Part shown: piece after piece, positions 7,974-16,126 of the stretch
How positions within the stretch are numbered: position 1 is the first letter of the stretch
Layout: every line of letters begins with the position of its first letter
Assembly: GCF_003813775.1 (NCBI RefSeq)
Contig: NZ_RPDH01000002.1
Coordinates: forward strand, 558,001-622,000
DNA: 64,000 nucleotides
Reading direction: 5' to 3'
DNA from: Chitinophaga lutea
Lineage (GTDB): Bacteria > Bacteroidota > Bacteroidia > Chitinophagales > Chitinophagaceae
The notes under the pieces: generated by a model
Database searches by the model: none
Seen by the model: the letters and a program-made list of their open reading frames with translations, nothing else
What the model was told of the DNA's origin: nothing
Program-made: the position numbers and the translations under genes

Positions 7974-8471
7974 TTACTGGCCCGGATATTTCATCGCCGG
8001 ATATCCCAGCAATCTTCTCCACAATCCGATCTGGCCGATACCGTAGGATTCCATGTATATAAAGAAGCCGATGATGCCGGAGAGTTTTTCCTTATCGCCC
8101 ATCCCGGGAATGGCGACCATTTCATCCAGTTGTTCTTCGGTGAGGGAGGCCAGTTTATCGCGCAGCGCGGGAGTGATCTTGTCCCAGTCTTTTTTATAGT
8201 CCGCCAGCGGCGGATAGGTAACACCATCCTGGATACTTTTGAAGTTGTCGAGGAAGGCCTTCTGCGCTGCATCGAGCGCCACGCCGGCTACGTCTGCCAG
8301 CCTCAGGCGCAGCTGCACCATATTGTTGGTCAGCCAGGCCACGTGATTGGCCGGTGTGTTGAGGCGGTTATGGGCGTCTTTATCGGAAATACCGTCTATG
8401 ACATTGGGAAACAGCCCTGTGTGCAGGTCGTGGAGGGCAATGAGGCTGCTGATTGAGTTTTTCTTTTCCAT
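7974..8471 (-). CDS. DinB-like four-helix protein, metal site incomplete
   Basis: The 165-residue product aligns by eye with the DinB/DinB_2 four-helix-bundle family: an N-terminal helix ending LNTPANHVAWLTNN, and the C-terminal signature ESYGIGQIGLWRRLLG. Family members usually coordinate a divalent metal with three histidines, one in the second helix (His43 here) and two in a HExYHxGQ-type motif. In this protein those two positions appear to be Met140 and Gly144, so the usual site is not intact. It may be a structural or regulatory relative and not a metal-dependent thiol transferase. It stands alone on the minus strand, divergent from the GH16 gene, with its own terminator. Confidence 0.75.
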   Translation of the reverse strand: MEKKNSISSLIALHDLHTGLFPNVIDGISDKDAHNRLNTPANHVAWLTNNMVQLRLRLADVAGVALDAAQKAFLDNFKSIQDGVTYPPLADYKKDWDKITPALRDKLASLTEEQLDEMVAIPGMGDKEKLSGIIGFFIYMESYGIGQIGLWRRLLGYPAMKYPGQ

Positions 8472-8545
8472 GGCTCAGTATTTTAGGTAAAAGTAGCGAT
8501 TGCGGGGTTGGTGAAGCGGGTGTGTATATGGCAGGAATGGGGGCA

Positions 8546-8576
8546 TTTGCGCCATCCGGTTTAATGTGTATCTTGG
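8546..8576 (+). promoter_or_regulatory. Putative promoter of GH16 gene
   Basis: TTTG at 8546-8549, a 19-nt spacer and TATCTTGG at 8569-8576 match the Bacteroidota TTTG/TAnnTTTG promoter with one mismatch. The ATG at 8619 lies 43 bp downstream. Confidence 0.55.
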
Positions 8577-8618
8577 CTACCGGCCGGTATGCATATACCG
8601 CACGAAACACAACAGCCT

Positions 8619-9386
8619 ATGCAACAACTGAAACACATCCTGACCGCTACCGCCCTGCTGATGAGCGTTGGCGGCTACGGACAATCCGGGAACGGGCTCA
8701 TCTGGGCCGATGAATTCAACACCGGCAGCAGACCGGACACCAGCAAGTGGAGCTATAACATCGGTACCGGCAACAACGGCTGGGGCAACCAGGAACTGCA
8801 ATACTATACCGACCGTCCACAGAACGCCGAAGTGTCTGACGGCACATTGAAGATCAGGGCGATTAAAGAAGACCATAACGGCAGTGCCTATACCAGCGCG
8901 CGGTTGCTCACCAAAGGCAAATTCGATTTCAAATACGGTAAAGTGGAAGTACGCGCCAAACTGCCCGTGGGTAAAGGTACCTGGCCGGCCATATGGATGC
9001 TGGGCGCCAACATCTCCGAGGCTGGCTGGCCCGGCTGCGGGGAAATCGACATCATGGAGCACAAAGGCAGCGTTCCCGGGAAAATATACGGTACGGTGCA
9101 TCACCCCGGCCACTCTGGCGCTAACGGCGACGGGCTGACCACGATGACCGCCAGGGTGTCGGAAGACTTCCACATTTATACGGCCGACTGGTCGGCTACC
9201 AGCATCCGGTTTTATGTGGACGGAAAGCTGTATTATACATTTGCCAACAATGCTGCCGTTCCTTTTAACCACCACTTTTTTATCCTGTTGAATTTCGCCG
9301 TAGGCGGCACATTCGGCGGACCGGTGGATCCTGCGTTCACATCCGGCGTACTGGAGATCGACTATGTGCGGGTGTACGGGAATTGA
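8619..9386 (+). CDS. Glycoside hydrolase family 16 endo-beta-glucanase (laminarinase type)
   Basis: The start is set at 8619 (MQQLKHILTATALLMSVGGYG), which gives a signal peptide; the ATG at 8589 adds ten non-hydrophobic residues. The 255-residue product begins its catalytic domain with LIWADEFNTG and carries GCGEIDIMEHKG with the catalytic pair Glu142 and Glu147 and the assisting Asp144. The extra residue in ExDxxE is typical of laminarinases (beta-1,3-glucanases). Upstream motifs GWGNQELQYYT and GTWPAIWMLG form the substrate cleft. It ends IDYVRVYGN, the usual last beta-strand. It is likely exported and degrades beta-1,3 or mixed-linked glucans. Tandem copies of its 3' end follow the stop codon. 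Confidence 0.9.
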   Translation: MQQLKHILTATALLMSVGGYGQSGNGLIWADEFNTGSRPDTSKWSYNIGTGNNGWGNQELQYYTDRPQNAEVSDGTLKIRAIKEDHNGSAYTSARLLTKGKFDFKYGKVEVRAKLPVGKGTWPAIWMLGANISEAGWPGCGEIDIMEHKGSVPGKIYGTVHHPGHSGANGDGLTTMTARVSEDFHIYTADWSATSIRFYVDGKLYYTFANNAAVPFNHHFFILLNFAVGGTFGGPVDPAFTSGVLEIDYVRVYGN

Positions 9387-9574
9387 CAGGTCGCGAAACG
9401 AAGGAGTACTGGATAATGAGCAGGTGTACCGGGGAATTGATACGTAGCAAAGGAGTGCTCGATGATGTGCGGGTGTACCGGAAATTGACATGTCACGAAG
9501 CGAAGGAGTACTGCATAATGTGCGGTGTACCGGGGCCAATGGACAGGTCGCGAAACACAGAAACACCGGATAAT
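9366..9574 (+). repeat. Four degenerate copies of the GH16 3' end
   Basis: Four units of 52, 49, 53 and 55 bp follow one another: 9366-9417, 9418-9466, 9467-9519 and 9520-9574. Each has the form GTGCGGGTGTACCGGGAATTGA, then CAGGTCGCGAAACGAAGGAGTACTGGATAAT-like sequence, with substitutions and small indels. The first unit includes the last seven codons and the stop codon of the GH16 gene. Because DYVRVY is a conserved GH16 ending, the gene is the likely source. Confidence 0.8.
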
Positions 9575-9612
9575 ACATTCAACTGCAACAACTGAATATG
9601 CACACAATACAG

Positions 9613-9639
9613 GGCCGCGCAACACGCGGCCTCTTTTTT
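9613..9639 (+). terminator. Terminator downstream of GH16 gene
   Basis: GGCCGCG/CGCGGCC stem with a CAACA loop is followed by TCTTTTTTA. Its T-run touches the histidine kinase stop codon at 9638 on the other strand. Confidence 0.8.
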
Positions 9640-11014
9640 ATGTTCCCTGTTCGTGCGGCAGCTTCACCAGCATGGTTGTTCCTTCCACGGTAGCCTCCAG
9701 CTGCAACTCCCCTTCATGCAGTTGCACTATCTTTTTACAGATCGACAGGCCGAGGCCATGGCCGCGCGTTTGCAGTGCATTACTGCCACGGTAGAAAGGC
9801 TCGAATATCTTGTCGGCTTCCGATGCGGGAATGCCTTCGCCCTGGTTCTGCACCCGCACAAGAATGTGCTTCGCATCGAAGTCGATGCTGATGCGGGCGG
9901 TATGATCGGGGGAAAATTTACAGGCATTGTCGGCCAGGTTGATGAACAGCACCTTCAGGAGGCTTTCGTTGCCGTTGCAGGTGAGCAGCGTGTCCTGCTC
10001 CGGCTCGCGGAGAAACTGGATATCGACTTTCCCGCCGGCCTTTCTTTTTTCGCGCACAAGCTCGCCGGTATCCCATAACAGTTCGTCGATGCGTACGGGG
10101 GTAAATACAAACTCCTGCCGGTTGAGCTCCGATTGCGCGAGCTGCAGCAGGCCGTTGGTGAGGTCGGACAGCCCTTCCGCATCTTCCAGTACCGATTGCA
10201 GCACGGCCTGGTACTCCTCCCCGCTCCTGTTTTTAGCGAGCGTTACCTGCAACTGGCTGATGATGGAGGCCAGCGGCGTGCGTAGTTCATGCGAGGCGTT
10301 GCTGACGAAACTTTTCTGCAGGTCGAACGAATGGCTCAGCCGCTGCAGCATGGTGTTGAAGTTGGCGCCCAGTTGAGCTATTTCATCTTTGCCCTTTACG
10401 GCCACGCGTGTGTTTTGCAGGTTATTGGCGTTGATCTGATCGGCCTGATCCACGAGGCGGTCGATCGGCTGCATCATTTTGCGCGCAAAAAAGTACCCGA
10501 TGCCCACCAATAGCACCACGGCCGCCGCGAGCTCTATCAGCAGGATGCGGCTGAGGTTCTGGAGGTTCTGGAAACCGTATTTGTCGAACGACGACACCAG
10601 CACCAGCACAGACATGTTGCCTTCGCGGTAATAAATCCCCACGGTTTCGCCGCCGCTGTCGTTGTGATTGTATTGTTTGTGCTCCCTGATGTGCTCCAGG
10701 AGCTGGCGCGGCGTGCGCACGGCCGTATCGAGGAGGTTGGTGTACAGCAGCTCGTAGCTGTCGCTGTATACGAGAATGCTTTCGCGGTAGAGATCCTGGA
10801 AAGTGGTTTTATCGAGTTTTCGCAGCAGCCCTATCTGTACCTGGTCGTTCTCGATGATCACGCTGCCGATGGAGCGGGCGCGGTATTCCAGCCGGTCGAG
10901 GTACTCGGCGCGGCGCGATTGGCCGGAGAAATAATACGCCAGCACGGCGAAGGCGATCAGCAGGAAAGCCGCGGAGAGCGTATAATAGAGAGCTATTTTG
11001 TATTTTATCTTCAT
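9638..11014 (-). CDS. Two-component sensor histidine kinase
   Basis: The 458-residue product has a first membrane segment at residues 7-28, a periplasmic sensor region of about 130 residues, and a second segment near 157-177 (LLIELAAAVVLLVGIGYFF). A HAMP domain with PIDRLVDQADQI follows, then HisKA with the phospho-acceptor motif SHELRTPLASI and a HATPase domain (NLADNACKFSPD, then GEGIPASEADKIFEPFYRG and GLGLSICKKIV). It is an EnvZ/CusS-type inner-membrane kinase. Its start overlaps the response regulator stop by 4 bp, and the CDF metal transporter gene is just upstream. A metal-responsive role is a reasonable inference from context, not from the sensor sequence itself. Confidence 0.92.
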   Translation of the reverse strand: MKIKYKIALYYTLSAAFLLIAFAVLAYYFSGQSRRAEYLDRLEYRARSIGSVIIENDQVQIGLLRKLDKTTFQDLYRESILVYSDSYELLYTNLLDTAVRTPRQLLEHIREHKQYNHNDSGGETVGIYYREGNMSVLVLVSSFDKYGFQNLQNLSRILLIELAAAVVLLVGIGYFFARKMMQPIDRLVDQADQINANNLQNTRVAVKGKDEIAQLGANFNTMLQRLSHSFDLQKSFVSNASHELRTPLASIISQLQVTLAKNRSGEEYQAVLQSVLEDAEGLSDLTNGLLQLAQSELNRQEFVFTPVRIDELLWDTGELVREKRKAGGKVDIQFLREPEQDTLLTCNGNESLLKVLFINLADNACKFSPDHTARISIDFDAKHILVRVQNQGEGIPASEADKIFEPFYRGSNALQTRGHGLGLSICKKIVQLHEGELQLEATVEGTTMLVKLPHEQGT

Positions 11015-11697
11015 TCGTCGGCCAGGTAGTATCCCATTCCGGTTTTGGTATGCAATAGTTTCCGGTCAAAATCCTTGTCGATTTTTTTGCGGAGGAAGTT
11101 GATGTACACCTCGATGACATTGGTGCCCGTGTCGAAGTCGATGTTCCAGACCCTTTCCGCGATCGTCATTTTGGAGATCACTTTGCCTTTCTGCAGGGCC
11201 AGCAGCTCAAGCAGCTGGAATTCTTTGGCGGTGAGGGGGATTTTTTTGCCGCCGCGCCACACTTCTTTCCGTTCGCGGTCTATTTCCAGGTCGGCTATCG
11301 TGAGTTTGAAACGCTGGTCGGGCACCACGTCTGCCCCGGCCCTTTTGAGGAATACGCGGATGCGGGCCAGCAGTTCGCGGAAGTCGAAGGGTTTCACCAG
11401 GTAATCGTCTGCCCCCAGTTCGAAGGCCTGCATTTTATCGTCCATCCCACCCAGTGCGGTGAGCATGATGACCGGCACTTTCGCGTTACGGCGGCGGATG
11501 ACTTCACATATTTCGTAGCCGTTGTGGTGGGGCAGGTTCAGGTCGAGTATCACGAGGTCGAAATCCTGCCCTGCGGCGAGGCTTTTGCCCATGCGGCCGT
11601 CGTACGCCACCTCCACTTCAAAGCCGTTCTCTTCCAGCCCCTTCTTTACTGCATTGGCTACTTTTACTTCATCTTCGACAATCAGGATCCTTTGCAT
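11011..11697 (-). CDS. OmpR/PhoB-family response regulator
   Basis: The 228-residue product has a receiver domain (ILIVEDE acidic pocket, phospho-acceptor Asp in LVILDLNLP, Thr in MLTALG, Lys in DYLVKPF) and a C-terminal winged helix (LTAKEFQLLELLA, VIEVYINFLRKKID, GMGYYLADE). It is the cognate partner of the kinase encoded directly downstream with a 4-bp overlap. It starts 18 bp after the CDF transporter gene. Phosphorylation would control DNA binding at unknown promoters; autoregulation of this unit, including the transporter, is plausible from the layout. Confidence 0.93.
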   Translation of the reverse strand: MQRILIVEDEVKVANAVKKGLEENGFEVEVAYDGRMGKSLAAGQDFDLVILDLNLPHHNGYEICEVIRRRNAKVPVIMLTALGGMDDKMQAFELGADDYLVKPFDFRELLARIRVFLKRAGADVVPDQRFKLTIADLEIDRERKEVWRGGKKIPLTAKEFQLLELLALQKGKVISKMTIAERVWNIDFDTGTNVIEVYINFLRKKIDKDFDRKLLHTKTGMGYYLADE

Positions 11698-11715
11698 ATT
11701 GCTAATCTAGGAAAT

Positions 11716-12696
11716 TCATTTCGTATGCTTGCGGTTTGGCAGCACATTCTCCCGCGTCCAGGTGATTTTGCGGGTAAAGGGCTCGCTGCGCACCGGGCAT
11801 TCGGTCAGCTGGCAATGCCGGCAGCTGGCGGGCACACAGGGGTCCATATGGATGAAGAATTCCACTTCGCCCGGACCCAGTTCACGGTTCACCAGCAACT
11901 CTATCTCTTTCACGGCATCGTGCGCCTGTTCGAGCGACAGGTAATATGGCAGCGTTACATGGCAGTCGATATGATAATTGTGCCCGTATTGCTGCACGCG
12001 CATATTATGCACGTCGATCCAGGCGGCCTGGCGGTGTTCGTTGAGGATGCCGATCACGCGGTCCACCACCTTCATATCCGTTTCATCCATCAGGCCGGAG
12101 ATGGATTGCCGCATCAGCTGGTATCCCTTGCGTAAAATCAGCACACCGATAACGGCCGACGCCACGGGGTCTATCCAGGTCTGGCCGGTAAAATACAGGA
12201 TCACGAGGGCGATGATCAGCGCGGCGGAACTGTACACATCGGTCAGGATATGCTGTCCGTTGCCGGTGAGGGTGATGGACTGAAGGCGTTTACCCGAACG
12301 CGTGAGATACAGGCCCAGCAGCAGGTTGATGAACGCCGTGGCGCCGATCATCCAGATGCCCGAATCGATGCGTTGCAGGCCGGGCTTCAGGATAAAAAAC
12401 TGCACAGCTTTAAACAAGATAAGAATGCCGGCGATGAAGATCATCGCGCCTTCGAAGCCGATGGAAAAGAACTCCACCTTGCCATGGCCGTAGGGATGGT
12501 TCTCGTCTTTCGGCTTGCCTGACAGGTAAATGCTGTAACAGGCGAAACCGCCGGCCACCACGTTGATAATGGATTCCAGCGCGTCAGAGAGTATCGCCAC
12601 CGACGAAGTGAGGAAAAACGCCAGGAACTTGGCAATGGTCAGCAACAGGCTGATGCCCAGCGACAGCAATATGATGCGCAGTTCTTTTCTGATCAA
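11716..12696 (-). CDS. Cation diffusion facilitator (CDF) metal efflux transporter
   Basis: The 326-residue protein has six membrane segments in the first 215 residues and a C-terminal cytoplasmic domain. The intracellular loop motif DENHPYGHGKVEFFS and helix-5 segment TDVYSSAALIIALV are typical CDF metal-site regions. The C-terminal tail holds the Cys-rich segment DPCVPASCRHCQLTEC, seen in a subset of bacterial CDF proteins and likely to bind metal. CDF proteins export Zn, Fe, Co or Mn by proton antiport across the inner membrane; the ion cannot be told here. It leads a unit with the downstream two-component system. Confidence 0.92.
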   Translation of the reverse strand: MIRKELRIILLSLGISLLLTIAKFLAFFLTSSVAILSDALESIINVVAGGFACYSIYLSGKPKDENHPYGHGKVEFFSIGFEGAMIFIAGILILFKAVQFFILKPGLQRIDSGIWMIGATAFINLLLGLYLTRSGKRLQSITLTGNGQHILTDVYSSAALIIALVILYFTGQTWIDPVASAVIGVLILRKGYQLMRQSISGLMDETDMKVVDRVIGILNEHRQAAWIDVHNMRVQQYGHNYHIDCHVTLPYYLSLEQAHDAVKEIELLVNRELGPGEVEFFIHMDPCVPASCRHCQLTECPVRSEPFTRKITWTRENVLPNRKHTK

Positions 12697-12994
12697 AACA
12701 GGCCGGTTTGTTGAATTATGGCAAAGAAAAAGGAAAAATGGCGGAATTCGGGACGCCTGCTAAGTTTTTTATCTGGTTTAATTTAATTAAATTAGATATA
12801 ACTTTATATCGTGGAATAGCAAAATGGCAAAACGAATCTAAATCTAAATTAACCAAAGTCAACGCAATTGAAAGGTCGCAGCACCTTTGTTCCGTCTTGT
12901 ATTATTTAATATATCTGCTTTCATGAACAGGTAGCAAAATTCAGTAAACCGCTTCGATCAATCATTCGACTAAACAACCAAAATCCGTTACACT
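12697..12994. promoter_or_regulatory. AT-rich divergent promoter region, CDF / SusC
   Basis: This 298-bp spacer between divergent genes is strongly AT-rich from about 12770 to 12960. A possible susC promoter is TTTG at 12886-12889, a 20-nt spacer and TATATCTG at 12910-12917, giving a leader of about 75 nt. No convincing gene lies here. Confidence 0.4.
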
Positions 12995-15900
12995 ATGATG
13001 AGACGTCTATGCGCGTTCCTTTTACTCATGGGAATCTGCAGCGCTGTTTCGGCGCAACAAAGCATCCGGGGAAAGGTTACTTCCGACGACGGAAGCCCCT
13101 TGCCGGGCGTTACCGTGCGCGTGCAGGGTACCACTACCGGCACCGCCACTAATGTGGAAGGTAACTACACCATCGTGGCCTCTCCCGGCCAGGTATTGCA
13201 GTTCAGTTTCATCGGTTATACCACCCGCAACATCACTGTGGGCGCGCAGGCCGTTGTGAATGTGTCCATGATCCCTGACCAGACGCAACTGAAGGAAACC
13301 GTGATCTCCGCTTACAACATGTCGAAAGACCCGCGTTCGCTGGGCTCTTCGGTGCAGAAGGTCAACGGCGCCGAGGTAGCGCAAACACAGCGCGAGAACT
13401 TCCTCAACGGGCTTGCCGGCCGCATTGCGGGGGCTACCGTTACAGGCACTTCGGGCCTGCCGGGCTCGTCGTCGCAGATCGTGCTGCGCGGCGCGGTATC
13501 CATCGGGGGCAACAACCAGCCGCTGTTCGTGGTAGACGGCGTGCCGTACGACAACCAGACGCTCAACCAGGAAGCGCTCATCAGCGGGCAGTCCGTTTCG
13601 TTCGCCAACCGTAACTCCGATTACGGCAACCGCGCCATGGACCTGAACCCTGAAGACATTGAAAGCATCACCGTACTGAAAGGCCCAGAAGCCGCTGCGC
13701 TGTATGGGTCGGACGGTGCTTCCGGCGCCATCCTCATCACTACCCGCAAAGGGAAGGAAGGAAGGGCGTCCGTTACGTACGACAATAACTTCCGCTTCGA
13801 AAAAGTATACCGCTTCCCGGAAACGCAGCGCGTATACAGCCGCGGCACCAACGGTGTAGCCGACCCCAACGCTACTGTAAACCCGTTTTCGTTCGGCGCC
13901 ATTTCTGCTTATTTCGGCCCGAAGTATAATACAGACACCACCACGTTCTACGATAATTTCAACGCCTTCTTCAAAACCGGTTTCCAGAACCGCCACAGCC
14001 TCAACATCGACGGCGGTACCGACCGGTACACCTACCGCCTGTCCAGCAGCTGGCTGAAGCAGGACGGTACCGTGCCCAACACCAGCTTCGACCGCGGCAA
14101 TATCCGCCTCTCCGGCACGGCCAAAGTGAGCAAGATATTCGACATCAACTCCAGCTTCACCTATGTGACCTCCACCACTAAAAAAGGCTCAAAAGGCGCA
14201 GGCAGTTATTTCCTGACCCTGCTGACCTGGCCGGCGGACGAAGACGTGCGCGACTACAAGAATCCTGACGGCACCCGTAAAACCTTGCGTGGCGTGGCTT
14301 TTAACAGCGAATTCGACAACCCCTTCTGGGATGTGTATAAAAACTCCTCGCAGGATCATACGGAAAGAGTGACCGGCAACCTCACCCTGAACCTTAACCC
14401 GCTTTCCTGGCTGAGCTTCAGTGGCATCTTCGGTGTGGATTCCTATGCCACCGATGGTTTCTTCACCACCAACCCGCAGTCCCGCTACGGGTTTGCTTCC
14501 AACGGTTTTTATTCCGGCGATGATGTGCTGACCAAAAACCTCAGCGGCGTATTGAGGGGCTCGGCCCGCAAAACCTGGGGCAAGTTCGGCCATGTGCTGA
14601 ACCTCGGTTTTGCGTTCGACGATAACACCACAAAGATCAACGCATTCAAGGGGGAACGTTTTTATGAACCGAATTTCGTGTCGATCAACAACACCGACCC
14701 GCTTTCCCGCGATGCGAAGCTGACCTATTCCAATATCCGGAAAACGCGCTTTTTCGGGAATTACGAATTCAATTACAACAGCATCCTGTACCTCTCGTTC
14801 GCCGGCAGCCGCGAAGGCCACTCCGCATTCATGAGCCGGTTTGTGGACAAAAACCCGTTCTTCAATTACGGCGCTGCTTCGCTGAGTTTCATTTTCTCCG
14901 ATTTGCAGGTATTCAAGAACTGGACGCCGCTTTCCTACGGTAAAGCCCGCCTGTCTTACGCCACTACGGGTAAAGCGCCTTACACGCCTTACATCATCGA
15001 CTATACGATGCAGTCGCAGATCACTACCGGCGGCGGTTACGCCTACGGCTTCACGGGCAACAACTTCGGCCTGCAGCCGGAAATTACCCGCAACTTCGAA
15101 TTCGGCGGCGAACTACGTTTCTTCAAAAACCGTATCGGGATCGATGTGGCCCGTTATTCGCTCAAAAGCCGCGACCAGATCCTGGGCGCCAGGGTGAGTT
15201 ACGGCACCGGTTTCGTGATCAAATACCTCAATGGCGGACTCGTGGAAAACCGCGGCATAGAAATCCAATTGTCCGGCAAGCCCGTACAAAGCAAGAATTT
15301 CAACTGGGACGTGCTCGTGAACTTCGACCGCAACGTGGGTGAAATCCTCGAAATGCCGGCCGATCTGCCCACGTACTACGACTCGGATACCTGGGTATTC
15401 GGCAATGCCCGTTCCCAGGCCTACAAAGGCGCATTTACAGGCAACATCTCCGGGTTCTCCCTCCGCCGCAACCGCAGCGGACAGATGCTGATCAGTCCTA
15501 CCACCGGCCTGCCCCTTTCCAGCGGCGATTTTGTGATCATCGGCGACCGCCAGCCCGATTTTAAAGTGGGGCTCATCAACAACTTCTACTACAAGGATTT
15601 CAGTCTCAGTTTTAACCTCGACTTCAGAAAAGGCGGCGATGTGTTTAACGGGAACGAATATTATCTCTATCTCTGCGGCCTCAGCAACCGTACGCTCGAC
15701 AGGGAACAGACCATCGTGTACAAAGGTGTGCTGGCAGACGGGCTCGAAGAATCCGGCAAACCCACCCCCAATAATATCGCCATTACACCGTATTACCGTT
15801 CCGATTACTTCGGCACCACGGTGGCCACCGAAGCGGATTTCATAGAAGAGGTGAACTGGATGCGGCTGCGCGATATCACCCTGATGTACAACCTGCCGAA

Positions 15901-16108
15901 AACACTGCTCCGCAAACAAAACGTGGTGAAAAGCGCATCCGTGTTCGTAACGGGAACAGATGTATTTATGATCACCAACTACAGCGGTGCGGATCCCAGC
16001 GTGAATACGAATACCGCTGCCAACAGAGGTTACGGCGGTGCGGGCATCGACTTCGGTTCGCTCGCCAATCCGCGGGGCATCAACTTCGGGATGAAAGTGC
16101 AATTCTGA
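12995..16108 (+). CDS. SusC/RagA-like TonB-dependent outer-membrane receptor
   Basis: The 1037-residue product has a signal peptide (MMRRLCAFLLLMGICSAVSAQ), then a carboxypeptidase-regulatory-like domain at about 22-105 (IRGKVTSDDGSPLPGVTVRV). The plug follows, with the SusC signature region LRGAVSIGGNNQPLFVVDGVPYDN and ITVLKGPEAAALYGSDGASGAILITT. A 22-strand beta-barrel ends in GMKVQF with a terminal Phe. SusC proteins import large ligands, mostly oligosaccharides or peptides, with a SusD lipoprotein as lid. It is the first gene of a three-gene operon; the SusD gene follows after 18 bp. No glycoside hydrolase is in the operon, so the substrate is open. Confidence 0.95.
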   Translation: MMRRLCAFLLLMGICSAVSAQQSIRGKVTSDDGSPLPGVTVRVQGTTTGTATNVEGNYTIVASPGQVLQFSFIGYTTRNITVGAQAVVNVSMIPDQTQLKETVISAYNMSKDPRSLGSSVQKVNGAEVAQTQRENFLNGLAGRIAGATVTGTSGLPGSSSQIVLRGAVSIGGNNQPLFVVDGVPYDNQTLNQEALISGQSVSFANRNSDYGNRAMDLNPEDIESITVLKGPEAAALYGSDGASGAILITTRKGKEGRASVTYDNNFRFEKVYRFPETQRVYSRGTNGVADPNATVNPFSFGAISAYFGPKYNTDTTTFYDNFNAFFKTGFQNRHSLNIDGGTDRYTYRLSSSWLKQDGTVPNTSFDRGNIRLSGTAKVSKIFDINSSFTYVTSTTKKGSKGAGSYFLTLLTWPADEDVRDYKNPDGTRKTLRGVAFNSEFDNPFWDVYKNSSQDHTERVTGNLTLNLNPLSWLSFSGIFGVDSYATDGFFTTNPQSRYGFASNGFYSGDDVLTKNLSGVLRGSARKTWGKFGHVLNLGFAFDDNTTKINAFKGERFYEPNFVSINNTDPLSRDAKLTYSNIRKTRFFGNYEFNYNSILYLSFAGSREGHSAFMSRFVDKNPFFNYGAASLSFIFSDLQVFKNWTPLSYGKARLSYATTGKAPYTPYIIDYTMQSQITTGGGYAYGFTGNNFGLQPEITRNFEFGGELRFFKNRIGIDVARYSLKSRDQILGARVSYGTGFVIKYLNGGLVENRGIEIQLSGKPVQSKNFNWDVLVNFDRNVGEILEMPADLPTYYDSDTWVFGNARSQAYKGAFTGNISGFSLRRNRSGQMLISPTTGLPLSSGDFVIIGDRQPDFKVGLINNFYYKDFSLSFNLDFRKGGDVFNGNEYYLYLCGLSNRTLDREQTIVYKGVLADGLEESGKPTPNNIAITPYYRSDYFGTTVATEADFIEEVNWMRLRDITLMYNLPKTLLRKQNVVKSASVFVTGTDVFMITNYSGADPSVNTNTAANRGYGGAGIDFGSLANPRGINFGMKVQF

Positions 16109-16126
16109 TTTTAAAACAGACTTATC

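Noticed and set aside
9366..9574. GH16 tail repeats as a CRISPR array
   Set aside because: Units are contiguous and degenerate over their whole length with no unique spacers and no cas genes in the window.
12708..12926. 72-codon plus-strand frame before susC
   Set aside because: It lies in AT-rich promoter DNA, has a Lys/Ile-rich random look and no motif.
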